A stretch of DNA of 64,000 nucleotides, from the NCBI GenBank assembly GCA_025093555.1, contig JAIWNF010000091.1, positions 1-64,000 of the forward strand, written 5' to 3'. The stretch's first letter is position 1. Every line of letters starts with the position of its first letter. Both the position numbers and the translations under genes were made by a program. Of the stretch, positions 11,131-26,260 are shown one piece after another. Under the pieces are notes generated by a model that saw only the letters and a program-made list of their open reading frames with translations, was not told the DNA's origin and ran no database searches. The DNA is from Circinella umbellata (Eukaryota; Mucoromycota; Mucoromycetes; Mucorales; Lichtheimiaceae).

Positions 11131-12193
11131 GATGAATTATAATTGATAGGTAAAAAAGAAATTAAAATGAGTAAAAAAAAATCGTGGAAGAAAGAAGGAA
11201 AAGATCAAGAAAAAAAGAAGACGTGGAATATTTGATTTATATAGCTTCGTTCTTCTAACTTTTTTTTTTGATGTCCAATTGTTTGCCGATCTTAAATTGA
11301 ATCAGATTTTTTTTACCACTATATGAATAGTGATTTCAAAGAGACGGGAAAAAACACAGAGGGGAATAGAACATAAGAAACAAAGAACGTTCCAAAACTG
11401 TAACCCCCCCATGGCAAGGTAGGATGACCTTATGCAACAAGGAGTATGCAAATGTGCAGTTATGTGTATGAACTTATTTTATTATTATTATTGTTATGTG
11501 GCTTTCTTATCTACTTTTTATCCCTATTCCTTATTGTATATTACTTTTGTCCCTCTTTCTCCAAAGAAAGAAAAAGAGAAGCATTTCTCCTTTCTTTCTA
11601 ATCGTTTTCTTCCTCCCCTTAGTTGATCACTCCCCCAAATAAATTATAATTCGCCTTCTATACCCCCTGTTTTTTTTTTCAAACTATATTGTTAATGACA
11701 TTAATTCAAACATAACAACAACGACAACTTTCATGATAAAAAAAGAAAAGAAAAAAAAAACATTTTTCTCCTTCACACATAGCATCCCATCCCACAACAT
11801 CATGGTGAAATTCTGCCCCTGACTCTTTTTAAATTGGAAGTTTCCCTTTCCGTTTCATCGGATAAACGTGCGTGCGTTAATAAGGAAAGAAAGTAGTAGA
11901 AGAAGTAGTAATACGAAATAATGATTTTGAGGATATAATATAATATAATATAGTTTTTTGTCAATACGCAAAAATGAAATAATATACCAAATTTAACTAA
12001 ATGATCATCTAGTTGCCAAGAAACTATTAAACTCCTCGAAAATAAAAAAAAAACCCTGATCTAGTTGATTCACGCTCAATGTAAATAAACAAATACAAAT
12101 ACAAACAAATTGTTGATTGAATTTTTTTTTTTGGTTTAAAAATAATCTATTTTTGCCTTTTGAATGTTGCAATAAAGTAAAAAACATTTATTT
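11131..12193. other. Intergenic region upstream of L2HGDH
   Basis: This holds the upstream region of L2HGDH and the 3' flank of the PBDC1 gene. It is AT-rich with pyrimidine runs (11510-11640). No supported gene. Confidence 0.4.
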
Positions 12194-13505
12194 TTATTTC
12201 TTTAATAATTCGGCATTCAATCCTTTCTTATTACGTGCAATTTCAATGGCATAAAACTATATAAAAATGAAAAGAGTATATATATTATAGTTATTATAAC
12301 TATTATATGATCCACATATTCCACATCCACATATTAACCCAGCATACACATAACATATATACAGTAACTTTATCTTTGTAATCCAACCCCTCTTTTCTTT
12401 ATATCTCCTTAAATTTATCCTGAATCTTTTTTTTTTTACAAACCTGCATGCGGACACCTGCAATAAAATGCACGTTAGACATTTGTTATGCAGATTACTT
12501 TCTTTTCTTAGCAAAATCAAATCAAACACAAAAAAAAGTAACTTACCAAACATTGTATTTTTTTCAGTATAATCATCTCTGTAATCAATACGAAGCAATG
12601 TGCCAAAGTTAAATTCATTAACTCGTTTTTCGTACTTGTTCACCCAATTGCGCCACTTTTCCTTGGCTTGAGGTGTTTTGAAATCCTTATCATCCAAATG
12701 CTTCACATCAATTTCTGGAAAGGTTTCTTCAAAATCTTTGTAAATTTCATCGTCGATCCTAAATATATTATATACATGTATATAATATTAATTCCCATTC
12801 TTACTCTATCTCCTTACTTTTTTCTTTTTTTTTTTTTTTGCCACAACACAACAGTTGTATTTCCTACTTTGTTAATGGAAAGTTCTTCATATCGATTTTA
12901 CTGATCAAATTATAATATGTTTCCGCATGATGCATAGCCTAAACACACAAAAAATAAAATAATAAGTATAAATCAACCAATCAATTCCAAGAAAAAAAGG
13001 AGGATGGTAGGACATCTGCGAAATGATAGAATTTGTGAAAGCATAAATCACTAAATATATATATAAAAGTATAAAGTATAAACAGAAGTTTCAGTATTTA
13101 GATAAATTGACTAATTTTCTCTCTTTATCATTGTATATATTTATGGTGCACATTCATCTCTCCTCCCCCCCCAAAAAAAATATGTATATTTATAAATATA
13201 TAAAAACGCGTATTTGTCGCGTGAATATATTATATATGCATGTTATTGTATATATCAATACTTACCAATTGTTTTTTGTTTTGTTTTTATGAATAACTAC
13301 TTGCCTTGACAGCCCATTGCTTTTCTAACGAAATAATAATAGTAATAATAATAATAATAATAGCAATAATATCAGTTTTCAAGATCAATTTGTCATGGCA
13401 ACCATGACTTTATATATCCTTAGCAACCAAGAACTTTTTTTATTTTATTTTCTTGTTACCAATATCTTCGAGTTGCTCGAGATCTTCTGCTTTTGGAAGA
13501 GGCAT
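12194..13505 (-). CDS. PBDC1: PBDC1 / YPL225W family protein, 141 aa
   Basis: Six exons join in phase: 13460-13505 (46 nt), 13305-13324 (20 nt), 12868-12938 (71 nt), 12547-12758 (212 nt), 12444-12457 (14 nt) and 12194-12256 (63 nt). The product matches the PBDC1 family through its length: EKQWAVKAMHHAETYYNLI, IDDEIYKDF, AKEKWRNW, FNFGTLLRIDY, then YAIEIARNKKGLN. Yeast YPL225W and human PBDC1 are small cytosolic proteins; the yeast protein has been linked to folding of nascent eEF1A. Oddities are two very small exons and a GC-AG intron (donor gcaagt after 13305). The start is 222 bp from that of VPS41 on the other strand, so they may share a promoter. Confidence 0.93.
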
Positions 13506-13726
13506 TGTAAATCTTTTTATTATTAAATGTATATGTAAAGAGAGTCTAAAAAAGAGGCAGAACTAATAGAAAAAAAAAAAAAAGAAAATGCAAAACTCAA
13601 AAAAAAGTGACGTGCAAATTCCAAAATAGGGCGGGATTTCGGGAGATGAAGCATTGCATGACTCCTCGAGTTTCATATTTCTTATTTTTGTACCTTTTTA
13701 TTTTCTTCATAAAATAAAATAAGATA
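13506..13726. promoter_or_regulatory. Divergent promoter between PBDC1 and VPS41
   Basis: Only about 220 bp separates the two start codons. It contains poly-A/T tracts and a short GC-richer patch (gggcgggatttcgggag) near 13630. No specific factor site can be named. Confidence 0.4.
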
Positions 13727-16700
13727 ATGGCAGAATCCAATAACCATGTTTCTCATGATAAACCAAATACCAATGAAGAAAAAGAAGAAGACAATGAACA
13801 AACTAGTGTGGATTCTGAATCTCAGGAAGAAGAAGAGGAATTAGAAAGTGAATATGATTCGGATGACGGTGGAGAAAGTGAAGATAGTGATGAAGAAGAT
13901 ATGGAAGAAGAGCCGAAACTTCGATATCGTCGTGTTGGTGCAGGTGTACGTAATTTATTAGAAAAAGATGCCGCTTCTGCATTACGAGTCTCTGATAAAT
14001 TTGTGGTGAGCTTTTAATTTTTGTTTTATTTTTTAAAAAAAAATAATACATTCTTAAGTCATTATAACGAAAAAGTTTCTCTAAAAAGTTCAAGGGGGGG
14101 TATATAATACACAAACAACAACGAAATATATATGTATATTATATAATAGGCATTAGGTACTCATTGGGGAGCTGTTCATGTATTGGATTTTGAAGGCAAT
14201 GTTATTAAAACATTTCAAAAGCATTCAGCTACTGTCAATGATATTTCGATCGACGATGCAGGTGAATTCGTGGCCAGTGCATCCGACGATGGTAAACATA
14301 TATTAATCTAAATACATGTACATTTATCAAATTAATTAACGACTTGGCATATATGTATATATATAATTAGGCAAAGTATACATTTATTCACTCTACACGA
14401 ACGAAATTCAATACTTTAACTATCGTCGACCTGTCAAAGCACTAGCATTAGATCCAGAATTTGCACGTAAATCAACACGACAATTTGTTTCGGGTGGCAT
14501 GGCTGAACAATTAATTATGAATGAAAAAGGTTGGCTTGGTCATAAAGATGTGATTTTACATGCAAATGAAGGTCCTATCTATTCTATTCAGTGGCGTGGT
14601 AATTTTATTGCTTGGGCCAATGACGAAGGTGTTAAAATGTATGATACAACAACCAATTTACGTATCACTTATATTGATCGACCTGAAGGAAGTCCACGTG
14701 CTGATTTATATAAATGCCGTATGTCTTGGAAAAATGATTCTACTTTATTAATTGCTTGGGCAGATACTGTCAAAGTAGCCGTTGTCAAGGTATAACAAAA
14801 ACACTAGACTAAAAAAAAGAGTGGTCATTTTTTTTTTCTGGCAGAATGATTTTTCTTTAAACACAAAAAAAAAACTGACATCGCTCATTATTCAATTATT
14901 TATAGGAAAAACCAAGACACTTACAACAACAAGGTCAACCTATCCATTATGTTGAGATTATAAGCATGTTTCAAACCGATTATATTGTATCTGGTATTGC
15001 TCCTTTTAATGATACGCTACTTCTTCTCGGTTATATTATCGATGATGATGAACATGCCTTGGATGCAGATACACAAGATCCTAAATTACAACGTAAAAAA
15101 CGTGCTGTTCGTCCCGAATTACATATCATTAATGATGACAATGAAGAAATTTCGGCTGATGTCCTTGCACTACATGGATTTGAACATTATCAAGCCAATG
15201 ACTACGTGTTGGAATTTTTGGATGAAGAAGATATGTTTTATGTATTAGGTCCTAAAGATTTGGTAGCAGCACGACCACGGGATCAAGATGATCATATTGA
15301 ATGGTTAATGGATCATGAACGTTACGGTGATGCACTACAAGCAGCCCGTGATGCTGAACTTTATCACGGAGGAAGCCGACGATTTGATGTTGGAGAAATC
15401 GGTCAGACTTATTTGAATTGGTTGGTGGAACATAAAGATTATGAAGATGCAGCGAAAAATTGTTCTGGTGTACTTGGAAATGATCGGACCATGTGGGAAG
15501 ATTGGGTTTTTCGGTTTGTTGAATTGGGTGAACTTAAGGTTTGTATGTGTGTGGTTTTTTTTTTGTGAGAAATGGGTGATGATGGTGACAATGTTGGGGG
15601 TAGTTGTGCTAGCGAATGGAAAAAAAGAAGAATTTTTATTTTTAAAGGGAAATGATGGGAAAGAAAACGTTAATATATGTATATATATACGTGTGTGTGG
15701 GTATCTAGGGGTTGAGTAGTACTTAATTCGATGGTGTGAAAACTAAATCCACTTTTTTTAAATAAGGCCATTGCTCCGTATATACCCGTTAAAGATCCTC
15801 AATTGAGTAGCACATTATACGAAATTGTGTTGGCATGGTTTCTGAAAAGTGACCATCAGGTACAGTGAGAAAGTTGAGATTATTTGTTGCAGACAAATGT
15901 ATATTATTTACGTAGTGTACTCAAAGAAACGGTGTGGGGGTTGGTGTGTGGTGGGGTGGATCAAATTTATTAGGCTTTACGAAGTACAATTCATAAATGG
16001 CCAAGGCCACTTTATAGTCTATCAAATGTTATTGTAGCTGTTGAAGATTACTTACTTAAAGACAAAGATAATGAAATATTATTGGAATGTCTCGCTGATT
16101 TGTAAGTTTTTACTTTTGTTAGTTTTTTCGTTATAAAGAGAAAATAAAATGGAGGAAGAAGTTATTATGGATATTTAATTGGTTGATACGCTCTTTTCTT
16201 TTTACCCAGATATACATACAACAATCAACCTGATAAAGCAATTGAATATAATTTACGACTACGACGACCCAATGCATTCGAACTTATTCAAGAGTATAAT
16301 ATGTTTGATGCTGTCAAGGATAAAGCGGTGTTATTGATGGAATTTGATCAGCATTTATTCGAAAATGAACGAGAGGAAGCTGAAAATGGTGTTGGTAATG
16401 GTGTTGGTAATAAGGGATCACCCAAATATCTCAAAAAACCAACACAAATGCCTGCTGTACAAATGCTTGTTAAAAATACCGAAGCAATTCCAGTATGTAT
16501 TTATATATATGTGTGAGTGTATTATCGCGCATATACTAAATCTTATAATTTTTGATCGATTTTTCTTTTTCATAGCCAAACAAAGTTGTTCCACAATTAC
16601 GATCTCATCGACAATTTCTACATGTTTATTTGGATGCTTTATTTGATCGAGATCGACATATTGGATATGAATTCCATGATATACAGGTAAATGCTAACAG

Positions 16701-18123
16701 CAAAAACAAAAAATATAGATATAACTCGATAAGGATGAGTATATGAATGTTTATTTTTTTCTATAATTGCATAGGTGGAACTTTATGCAGACTTTGATTA
16801 TCCAAAATTACTCGACTTTTTACGTGCAAGTCATTATGTATCGTTAGAAAAAGCATATTCTGTCTGTGAGAGAAAGGATTTTGTACCTGAGATGGTATTT
16901 ATCCTTGGTCGTATGGGTGATAATAAAAAAGCTTTGATGTTAATTATTGAACGATTGGGTGATGTCCAACGGGTAATGTCATTTTTTTTTATTTTATTTT
17001 TATATTTTTGTGTATATAGTTTTTTTTAAAGGGTCAGGGGGGTTAGAATAATGGAGAGTATATTAATATGTTATCTATTAATTAGGCCATTGATTTTGCT
17101 AAAGAGCAAAAAGATGATGATTTATGGGAGGATTTATTAACTTATTCCATGGATAAACCTAGTAAGTTTTGATATCTTTTTTTAACGAATATATATCTAT
17201 ATATTCATGTTAAATCCATGAATGAGAAAAAGGATGGAATGGAATAGTTGATTGATAATGATATATTTACTATTATTTCATAGAATTTATTCGTGGACTT
17301 TTGGAAAATGTGGGTACGGATATCGAACCGTTACGATTGATCAAACGTATTCCTGATGGATTGGAAATTCCTGGTTTAAAGGAAGCTTTACTTAAAATCT
17401 TACAAGATTACAACTTACAGGTAAAATATATATATCTATTCTTAGTATTATTCATAAATAAAGAGAAAAGATAGTAAGAGGACAAAAGAAAAAAAGCTAA
17501 TAAAAAAAATATATTAAATGTATTATATAGATGTCATTACATGAAGGATGTGAAAAAATTCTTGTCAGTGATAGTGTATTTTTAGCAGATCGCATGTATC
17601 GAACACAGAAACGAGGCATCAATTGCAGTCGTAAAGTATCTTTCTATAGACATATTACATACCCACGTACATATTTATGTGTTAAGGCTTACATAACTTG
17701 ATTTCTAAACATCCTTCTACATATATATATACACGTATTATAGAGGATATGCTATGCAGTATATGTGACGAATTAGTTTTTGATAATACCAACCTAGATG
17801 ATTTCCCGAACAGTATTTTATTCTTTTGTCGACATGCATATCATGAACGATGTTTACTAGATAAAGATGAAGCGGATAATGCTTCAGCAGCAACTACTAC
17901 AACTCCCAAAAATGCTATTCATCCAGGGACACTTTCTACCAAAATTAATCATTCCGCTTTGCTTAAATCTACTCGAGATATTGGATGTCCTTTATGTCGT
18001 GAGCACGCAGCAGGTGGAAATGCTTTTGTTAATCGAATGAAATCTCAACGTCGTGGGGGTAGTAATGGCAAAACGATATCTCCTGGAACAGGCAGCATTC
18101 GAAGTTTAGGTGTTGTTCATTGA
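13727..18123 (+). CDS. VPS41: VPS41, HOPS tethering complex subunit
   Basis: Vps41 is the HOPS subunit that tethers vesicles and endosomes to the vacuole. Thirteen exons join in phase to 993 aa: 13727-14005, 14150-14291, 14371-14789, 14906-15538, 15767-15859, 15974-16101, 16210-16492, 16576-16686, 16775-16972, 17086-17161, 17284-17420, 17531-17635 and 17746-18123. The N-terminus is a long Glu/Asp/Ser acidic tail, then a WD40 beta-propeller (SATVNDISIDDAGEFVASAS and following blades). A helical CHCR region holds WEDWVFRFVELGELKAI and ILGRMGDNKKALMLIIERL. A C-terminal RING follows (CSIC ... CRHAYHERC ... CPLC). The last acceptor is read as atagag, which keeps frame. An alternative last junction using gtcgta as donor is less likely. 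Confidence 0.95.
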
Positions 18124-18804
18124 TATTGAAAGCATAACCATCATCTCATCATTATTACTATTTTTATCTGGAAAAAAAAATACAATCAAAAGCGACAACA
18201 ACAATTAACATATTCATATTCATCATATGTATATATATCTATTATATCCCCCGGTCCTATCTCTCACTCACATTTCTTACCCTTCTACCTCATTCCAATA
18301 AAAATATTCATATTATTATTATATATTAGGAAAATAAATAAATTATATATATAAATATCTTTTGAAAAAGAAGCTATCTGAGTGTCTATGTATTAAATTT
18401 GGGTACACGTTTTGGAATTAAAGCTATTACGAGTAAGATGCTATACTTGGAATGCGCCACAAAAAAAGTTGTGAAACAAAGCACCAATATAAAAAAAAAG
18501 ATGGATTCACCTGCTGGAACTCTTTTCCATTTTTTTCCTTTTTCCTTTACCAGCCACCCTATCTTCAGTTTCTTGACTATAAAACAAGAAAATAAATCGT
18601 ATTAGTCAAACGTTAATCAATTTATAATAAACAAGAGCTCTGTAAGTAGTGTACATGAAATTGTATATCTAAAATCTTCTCGTTACACCTCCAAATAATA
18701 ATAATAATAATAATCTTTTTTTTTACGTAGTTCTCACAAGAATTTTTTTATTTAGAAGTGTATTCACGTCGCGAGTAAAAGAAAAAAAAAGTAAATACGT
18801 ACGC
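18124..18804. other. Intergenic region
   Basis: VPS41 3' flank followed by the upstream region of the HET-like gene. AT-rich with (ATA)n and poly-A tracts. No supported gene. Confidence 0.4.
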
Positions 18805-20292
18805 ATGTATATAACATACGATACAAATCAAATTGGTTATGGTCAACCACCGTTATCGAACATAAAGAAACAGAATAATAATGGGCCTTTTCGACCAACA
18901 TGGCTTATACGAATGTCAGATTTGGTAAAGGTTCCTGGAAAAGAAGTTACTGAAACTGGATATTGTGCACTTTCTTATGCGTGGACCTGGTCAGGCGAAA
19001 AATTCACGAATGAAACCACGGGTCATCCAGAGGTTAGAGATGAAGGAAAACATAAAATTATTACGACTGTCCAAAAAGATAATGGAACAGTATTATCACG
19101 TGACGTTAAATTTGAAAGCTTATTACAACAAATATGTCAAGATTTTAAAGTTGAATACCTTTGGTTTGATCGATGGTGTGTGGATATTAATAACGAAGAA
19201 GAAAAGGTTGAATCATTGAAACAAATGTATTTGACTTATAGTCATGCTGACTATGCTATTGCTTTGGTTCCCGAGATGGAAATTATAATATCAAACAACA
19301 AAAATGATTTATCAGAACAACAACGATTAGTTCAAGTGCTGGAACATTGCTTGGATCAAATTATTCAGTGTGAATGGACAAAACGGGTTTGGTTACTCGT
19401 TGAAGCCATGATGTCTAAACGTCTCTTATTCCTGGGAAAAGATGTTCATATGTGGTCAGATGGATTGGGTCAATACGCTTCATCACTTGTTCATTCAAGC
19501 GCTTATGTTTCCTTGGAAGCTATTCAATCTTTATCTGGACAACAAAAAGATGCTTGTAAAGTTTTATGGCATGCGCATCGACGTGCTACGACTTTTGATC
19601 ATGACCGAATTTTTGCTTTGATCAATATCTATTCTTCATCTACTACATCGTTATCAATAACACACAACATAGGTCGTGATATGCCTATTACATATAAACC
19701 TGCATTAAAGGATTATATGATTCAATTTTACAAAAAATTGATAATGGTTGATTGGACAATGTTATGTTTTGGTAAACAACAAAAAGATTATCCAAATGAA
19801 ATGGTAAAATTTGCTACGTTTATGCCTTCTTGGACAGGTGTTTTGGGTACTCATATCCAACATGCAACAATGAGTCAGTTATCACAAAAAGAAGAAAATG
19901 TAGTGGCTACTATTGATGAACAAGATGACAACAAAAGCAGCATACGAGTCCAGTGTAAATCAGTTTTACTCGATTCTGTAAACTCTCTTACAAACAGAAA
20001 TGATGTTGCTGTTGATATACAAGAAAAGCTTGAAAAACGTTATGGTATTACATTTACACATCACTACAGAGAAATTTTATTATCTTTAACTCAAGAAAAA
20101 GATCTTGGCGAATGTATTATTTTAAATATACCTTTTGTTTGGCAAGAGTGTGTTATTCGTCCTGTTATTATCAAGAATAGCGAATATTATCGATCCATTG
20201 GTATATCCTCCATTCCACATCAAGGCGATCAAAAAGTGGGACTTGACAATTTTGGTTCTGTATCCGAGGATTCAATATTTATTATCCAATAA
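18805..20292 (+). CDS. HET-domain-like protein, 495 aa, intronless
   Basis: The N-terminal 210 residues follow the layout of the fungal HET (heterokaryon incompatibility) domain. They show a CALSYAW block at residues 54-60, an LWFDRWCVDINNEEEKV block at 119-135 leading into a helix (QMYLTYSHADYAIALV), and WTKRVWLLVEAM at 191-202. In classic HET proteins these blocks read ALSYVWG, WIDxxCIdQ and WxxRxWTxQE, so this is a divergent member. HET domains are related to TIR-like folds and in ascomycetes trigger cell death on fusion. Function in early-diverging fungi is not established and is not claimed here. The remainder has no recognised domain. The gene is one exon, unlike most neighbours. A start at 18805 is the first ATG after stops. 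Confidence 0.75.
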   Translation: MYITYDTNQIGYGQPPLSNIKKQNNNGPFRPTWLIRMSDLVKVPGKEVTETGYCALSYAWTWSGEKFTNETTGHPEVRDEGKHKIITTVQKDNGTVLSRDVKFESLLQQICQDFKVEYLWFDRWCVDINNEEEKVESLKQMYLTYSHADYAIALVPEMEIIISNNKNDLSEQQRLVQVLEHCLDQIIQCEWTKRVWLLVEAMMSKRLLFLGKDVHMWSDGLGQYASSLVHSSAYVSLEAIQSLSGQQKDACKVLWHAHRRATTFDHDRIFALINIYSSSTTSLSITHNIGRDMPITYKPALKDYMIQFYKKLIMVDWTMLCFGKQQKDYPNEMVKFATFMPSWTGVLGTHIQHATMSQLSQKEENVVATIDEQDDNKSSIRVQCKSVLLDSVNSLTNRNDVAVDIQEKLEKRYGITFTHHYREILLSLTQEKDLGECIILNIPFVWQECVIRPVIIKNSEYYRSIGISSIPHQGDQKVGLDNFGSVSEDSIFIIQ

Positions 20293-21182
20293 AATACCCT
20301 CTTTCTCTTTGTAAGTGTATGTGTGTTTCATTTAGTAACTCATAAATCATAAACATCTTTTTGAGAGAAAGTGTGGACCCATCATCATCATTATTCAAAA
20401 AATATTGTTTATTTTTTCCACGCCATCCAAATGCATAATAACTCAGATAATAGGTCTATGTAAATAAATAGGCTTAATTAAATAATCATTTCTCTTGTTT
20501 ATTGTTGTTGTCATGCAAGTGGCACTTTAAATAATAGTTAAATCAAAATCAAAAAAGGTAAAATGATTTGATTTGTCTTGATATATTTACTTTATTCAAT
20601 CCTATTTCTTTTTCTAATTATCATGATTATTTGAAATGAATAGTAATTAACTATCTCGGTATTAAAAAAAAATGTCATTCTTTACTGAAGAAGAAAACGG
20701 AGTGTCATCCCGAGATTCCCGAGATTTTTTATAAACATGTGTGTAATTAAATCACAAAACTTTTTTCCTCAAAAAGATATAAAAAAAGTATTTATTATCT
20801 AGCACTTGATTAGTAAAGATGTCAAGAGAGAAAAAAGAAGTAGAAACAGAGTAGAGAAACTAGTGGAGAAAAAGTTTTGTTCTGGAAAAGAAATCATTTG
20901 TAAGCAATAGATCATTATAACATAAAATTACTGAAAATTACGTATGCATTTTGTATAGGAGATTGTTGTTTAGTAATACAAAGCTCATTGGTCAATATTT
21001 GATTTAGAGGGAAAAAGAGAGAAAGCGAAAAAAAAGTTTCCTTTGCTGTCTAAATAGACTTTTTTTATAATTGTTTCGATTTCCGATTCCTATTTAAACC
21101 ACTTTTCCTAGATTGCCGCGTTTTATTATCTTCTTTTCTTTTTTCTAACTTTTATTCTTTTGTTATTAAATTAATATAAATC
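20293..21182. other. Intergenic region upstream of thioredoxin
   Basis: AT-rich, with a pyrimidine-rich stretch (21110-21170) just before the thioredoxin start that probably forms its promoter and 5' leader. No other gene seen. Confidence 0.4.
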
Positions 21183-21655
21183 ATGTCTTTCGAAGAACCC
21201 AAGACCCTCGAAGATTTCAAGAAGCTCATCAGTGGTGATAAGCTTGTAAGTTAATTTTTATATATAATATTATCAAATATTATTTTTAAAAACTAACCAT
21301 TAATAATAATAATGATAATAAAGGTCGTTGTTGACTTCCACGCCACCTGGTGCGGTCCTTGTAAGTTGATTGCTCCCAAGTTCAAGGTCTTTGCTGAAAA
21401 TTATACTGGTGCTGTCTTTGCTAAGATTGATGTTGATGAAGTTCCCGTAAGTATTATTATTTATTTATTTCATGTGTTAAAGGAAAAAAAAAGAAAGGAA
21501 ACGGGTTATTTATATTTTATATATAGGATGTTGCAGCCGAATACTCTGTTCGTGCCATGCCTACTTTCATGTTCTTCAAGAATGGTAACAAGCTTGGTGA
21601 AGTTGTTGGTGCCAACGTTGCTAACGTTGAAAACAAGATCAAAGAATTTATCTAA
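21183..21655 (+). CDS. TRX1: Thioredoxin, 104 aa
   Basis: This small cytosolic protein reduces disulfides. Exons 21183-21245, 21324-21446 and 21527-21655 join in phase to 104 aa, the usual thioredoxin length. The active site WCGPC follows VVVDFHAT at about residues 24-35, and the cis-proline motif RAMPTFMFF is in exon 3. There is no targeting signal. Codon choice is biased to GGT, GTC, AAG and AAC compared with the AAA/AAT-rich neighbours, which suggests strong expression. The number in the symbol is nominal. Confidence 0.96.
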
Positions 21656-23429
21656 TTTTTCTTAGTTGAATATCTCTTTTTCCACACCCCCAACACCTTT
21701 CTACCCCCAACCCTACCCAAATTATACACACAAAACAATAGCTCGCGTCCTTGTTCGTTTAAAAAAACAACTCACGCAATGTAAATTTTTTTTTTACCAT
21801 AACTCAACAAATTCTTTATATATATATATTTATTTATACATATATAACTCGATGTTTTGTTTGCATTACACATATTACATTATATTACGCCTACAACACG
21901 CGTATAACATCAGAGGGAATAGGAAGTTCATCATGGTTATCAGATTTATATAGGGGAAAAAGTGGAGGTGTATAATGGAATTTTCCCTTCTTTTTTTTTA
22001 TGTTGTGTATAAAAAGACGGGTTTTTTTTTTTTCGAAACCCTTGGAAAGGCAGAGAGATCGGATTATCGTGTGGTTTTTTTTCAAGTCCAGACGCATTTG
22101 GGACAATTTTAAAGGAACACTTAATACTAAAGGCTTTTACAAGAAAAAGATAAAAAAAAGACGAGTGAGAAACTTGTGCCTGACTATGGTTTATACACAT
22201 AATAATAATAATAAAATAATAAATAAAACAAAAAAACAATAGAGGAGGTAGTTTGTTAATCTAAATCATGAAGGTGTAATCTTCTATAAGAGAAGATCAA
22301 ACCCAAACTTCCATAACAAAACCTTATTTTGTCGATTCATTCAGATGATTCCGATCCTCTAAGGAAATCAACTCTTTTTAATTACTAAATTGATTTCCTC
22401 AAAAAATATAAACATAAATATATATATGTAACTAATGTATTTACTTAGCAACACTTGTTGTGTTAGTTGTTAGGTAAGAACGTTACAGGGAGAATGAATG
22501 CATAAATTGTATAATATATATATATACACAAGAATATTATCATTATTAATATATGTCAAGTGAAAGAATATATTTATTTTACAAAAAGTTGTTCGATTAT
22601 TCCACTATTAGATATCATTATATTATATAACTAGGAGCTTAATCATTCGTTCAAACAACCACACCAAGTATATATATATATATATTATATTGATCTCATC
22701 ATCCCAATCTCAATATCAAAACTGCGGCCCACAACTGCGAAACATAGAAAGTGTGATACACTAATATATATAGGTCACGCATAATGAACAACTGCGAATG
22801 TCTATTATTAAACAAAAAAAAAAAAAGAACCCATAACGCATAAAAATAAAATGCATTTACTATAAACGAAATATATTTTTCTTGTTGTATATGGATCCCG
22901 TTCCATAAAAGCCTAAATCAAAATATTGAATATGTGAAGATAATAGTTCCCTGTTCCTTCCAATTTTGTTGGGGTTCCCCTATTCCCTTTTTTTCCGTTT
23001 TTTACTCTGCATTTAACTATTATATCATTCGTAAACTAAATTAAATTGTTAAAAAAATAATCAGTTTACGAACTTATTATAAAAGGGATAATAATAAAAA
23101 AGAACAAAGAAAAAGAAATTATCATCATGCATGGGGGGTAACCGATTTCGTGATATATAAAGTAGCACATAGTTAGTCAACTGCGGTTTTTGGCAGATGA
23201 CGAGCTTATATAAAAACTCCGCCTTCTCTTGGGTCATCCATTCCAACATTCCCTTTAATCCTCTTTCTCCATCCCTACACACACATCCTAAAACCCTTTT
23301 TTTTATATAATAAATAATTGAAAGGTAAAAAGAAGAATAGATTTATCATCCATCCATAATTTATGTAAATCCATCTAATATATCGTTAAATCCATTATGG
23401 ATTATTTTTTTCTTTTTTTATTTAAAGAT
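21656..23429. other. Intergenic region
   Basis: AT-rich. A perfect 10-bp inverted repeat (AGGAAATCAA at 22362-22371 and its complement at 22390-22399, 18-nt loop) could form a hairpin. Short TA microsatellites occur near 22510 and 22675. The segment 23040-23430 is probably the promoter and leader of the Ran gene. No coding gene was found. Confidence 0.4.
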
Positions 23430-26038
<2,609 letters not shown>

Positions 26039-26176
26039 TCTATAAAGAAGGTTTTTTTTTAAAAAAAAGAAAAACAAGTCAGAATTTATATAAGTCTATG
26101 GATGAATGAATGGATGGATGGATGGATTGAACGGGATGTGGTATGGTCAGGTATGTAATGTATCGTTCTGATTTAC

Positions 26177-26260
26177 CTTGTTGACCGAAAAGAGGGGTGA
26201 TACTATGGTGAAGGGCCTTCCAGATGATATTGTTGGCTGGATTTTAAAAACTTGGGAAGG
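26177..26260 (-). other. Probable non-coding first exon of ubiquitin-L40
   Basis: On the minus strand this GC-richer piece ends in GTCAACAAG followed by donor gtaaat. A matching acceptor (tttatag) sits one base before the ubiquitin ATG. Leader introns are common in fungal ribosomal protein genes. The outer boundary is approximate. Confidence 0.5.
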
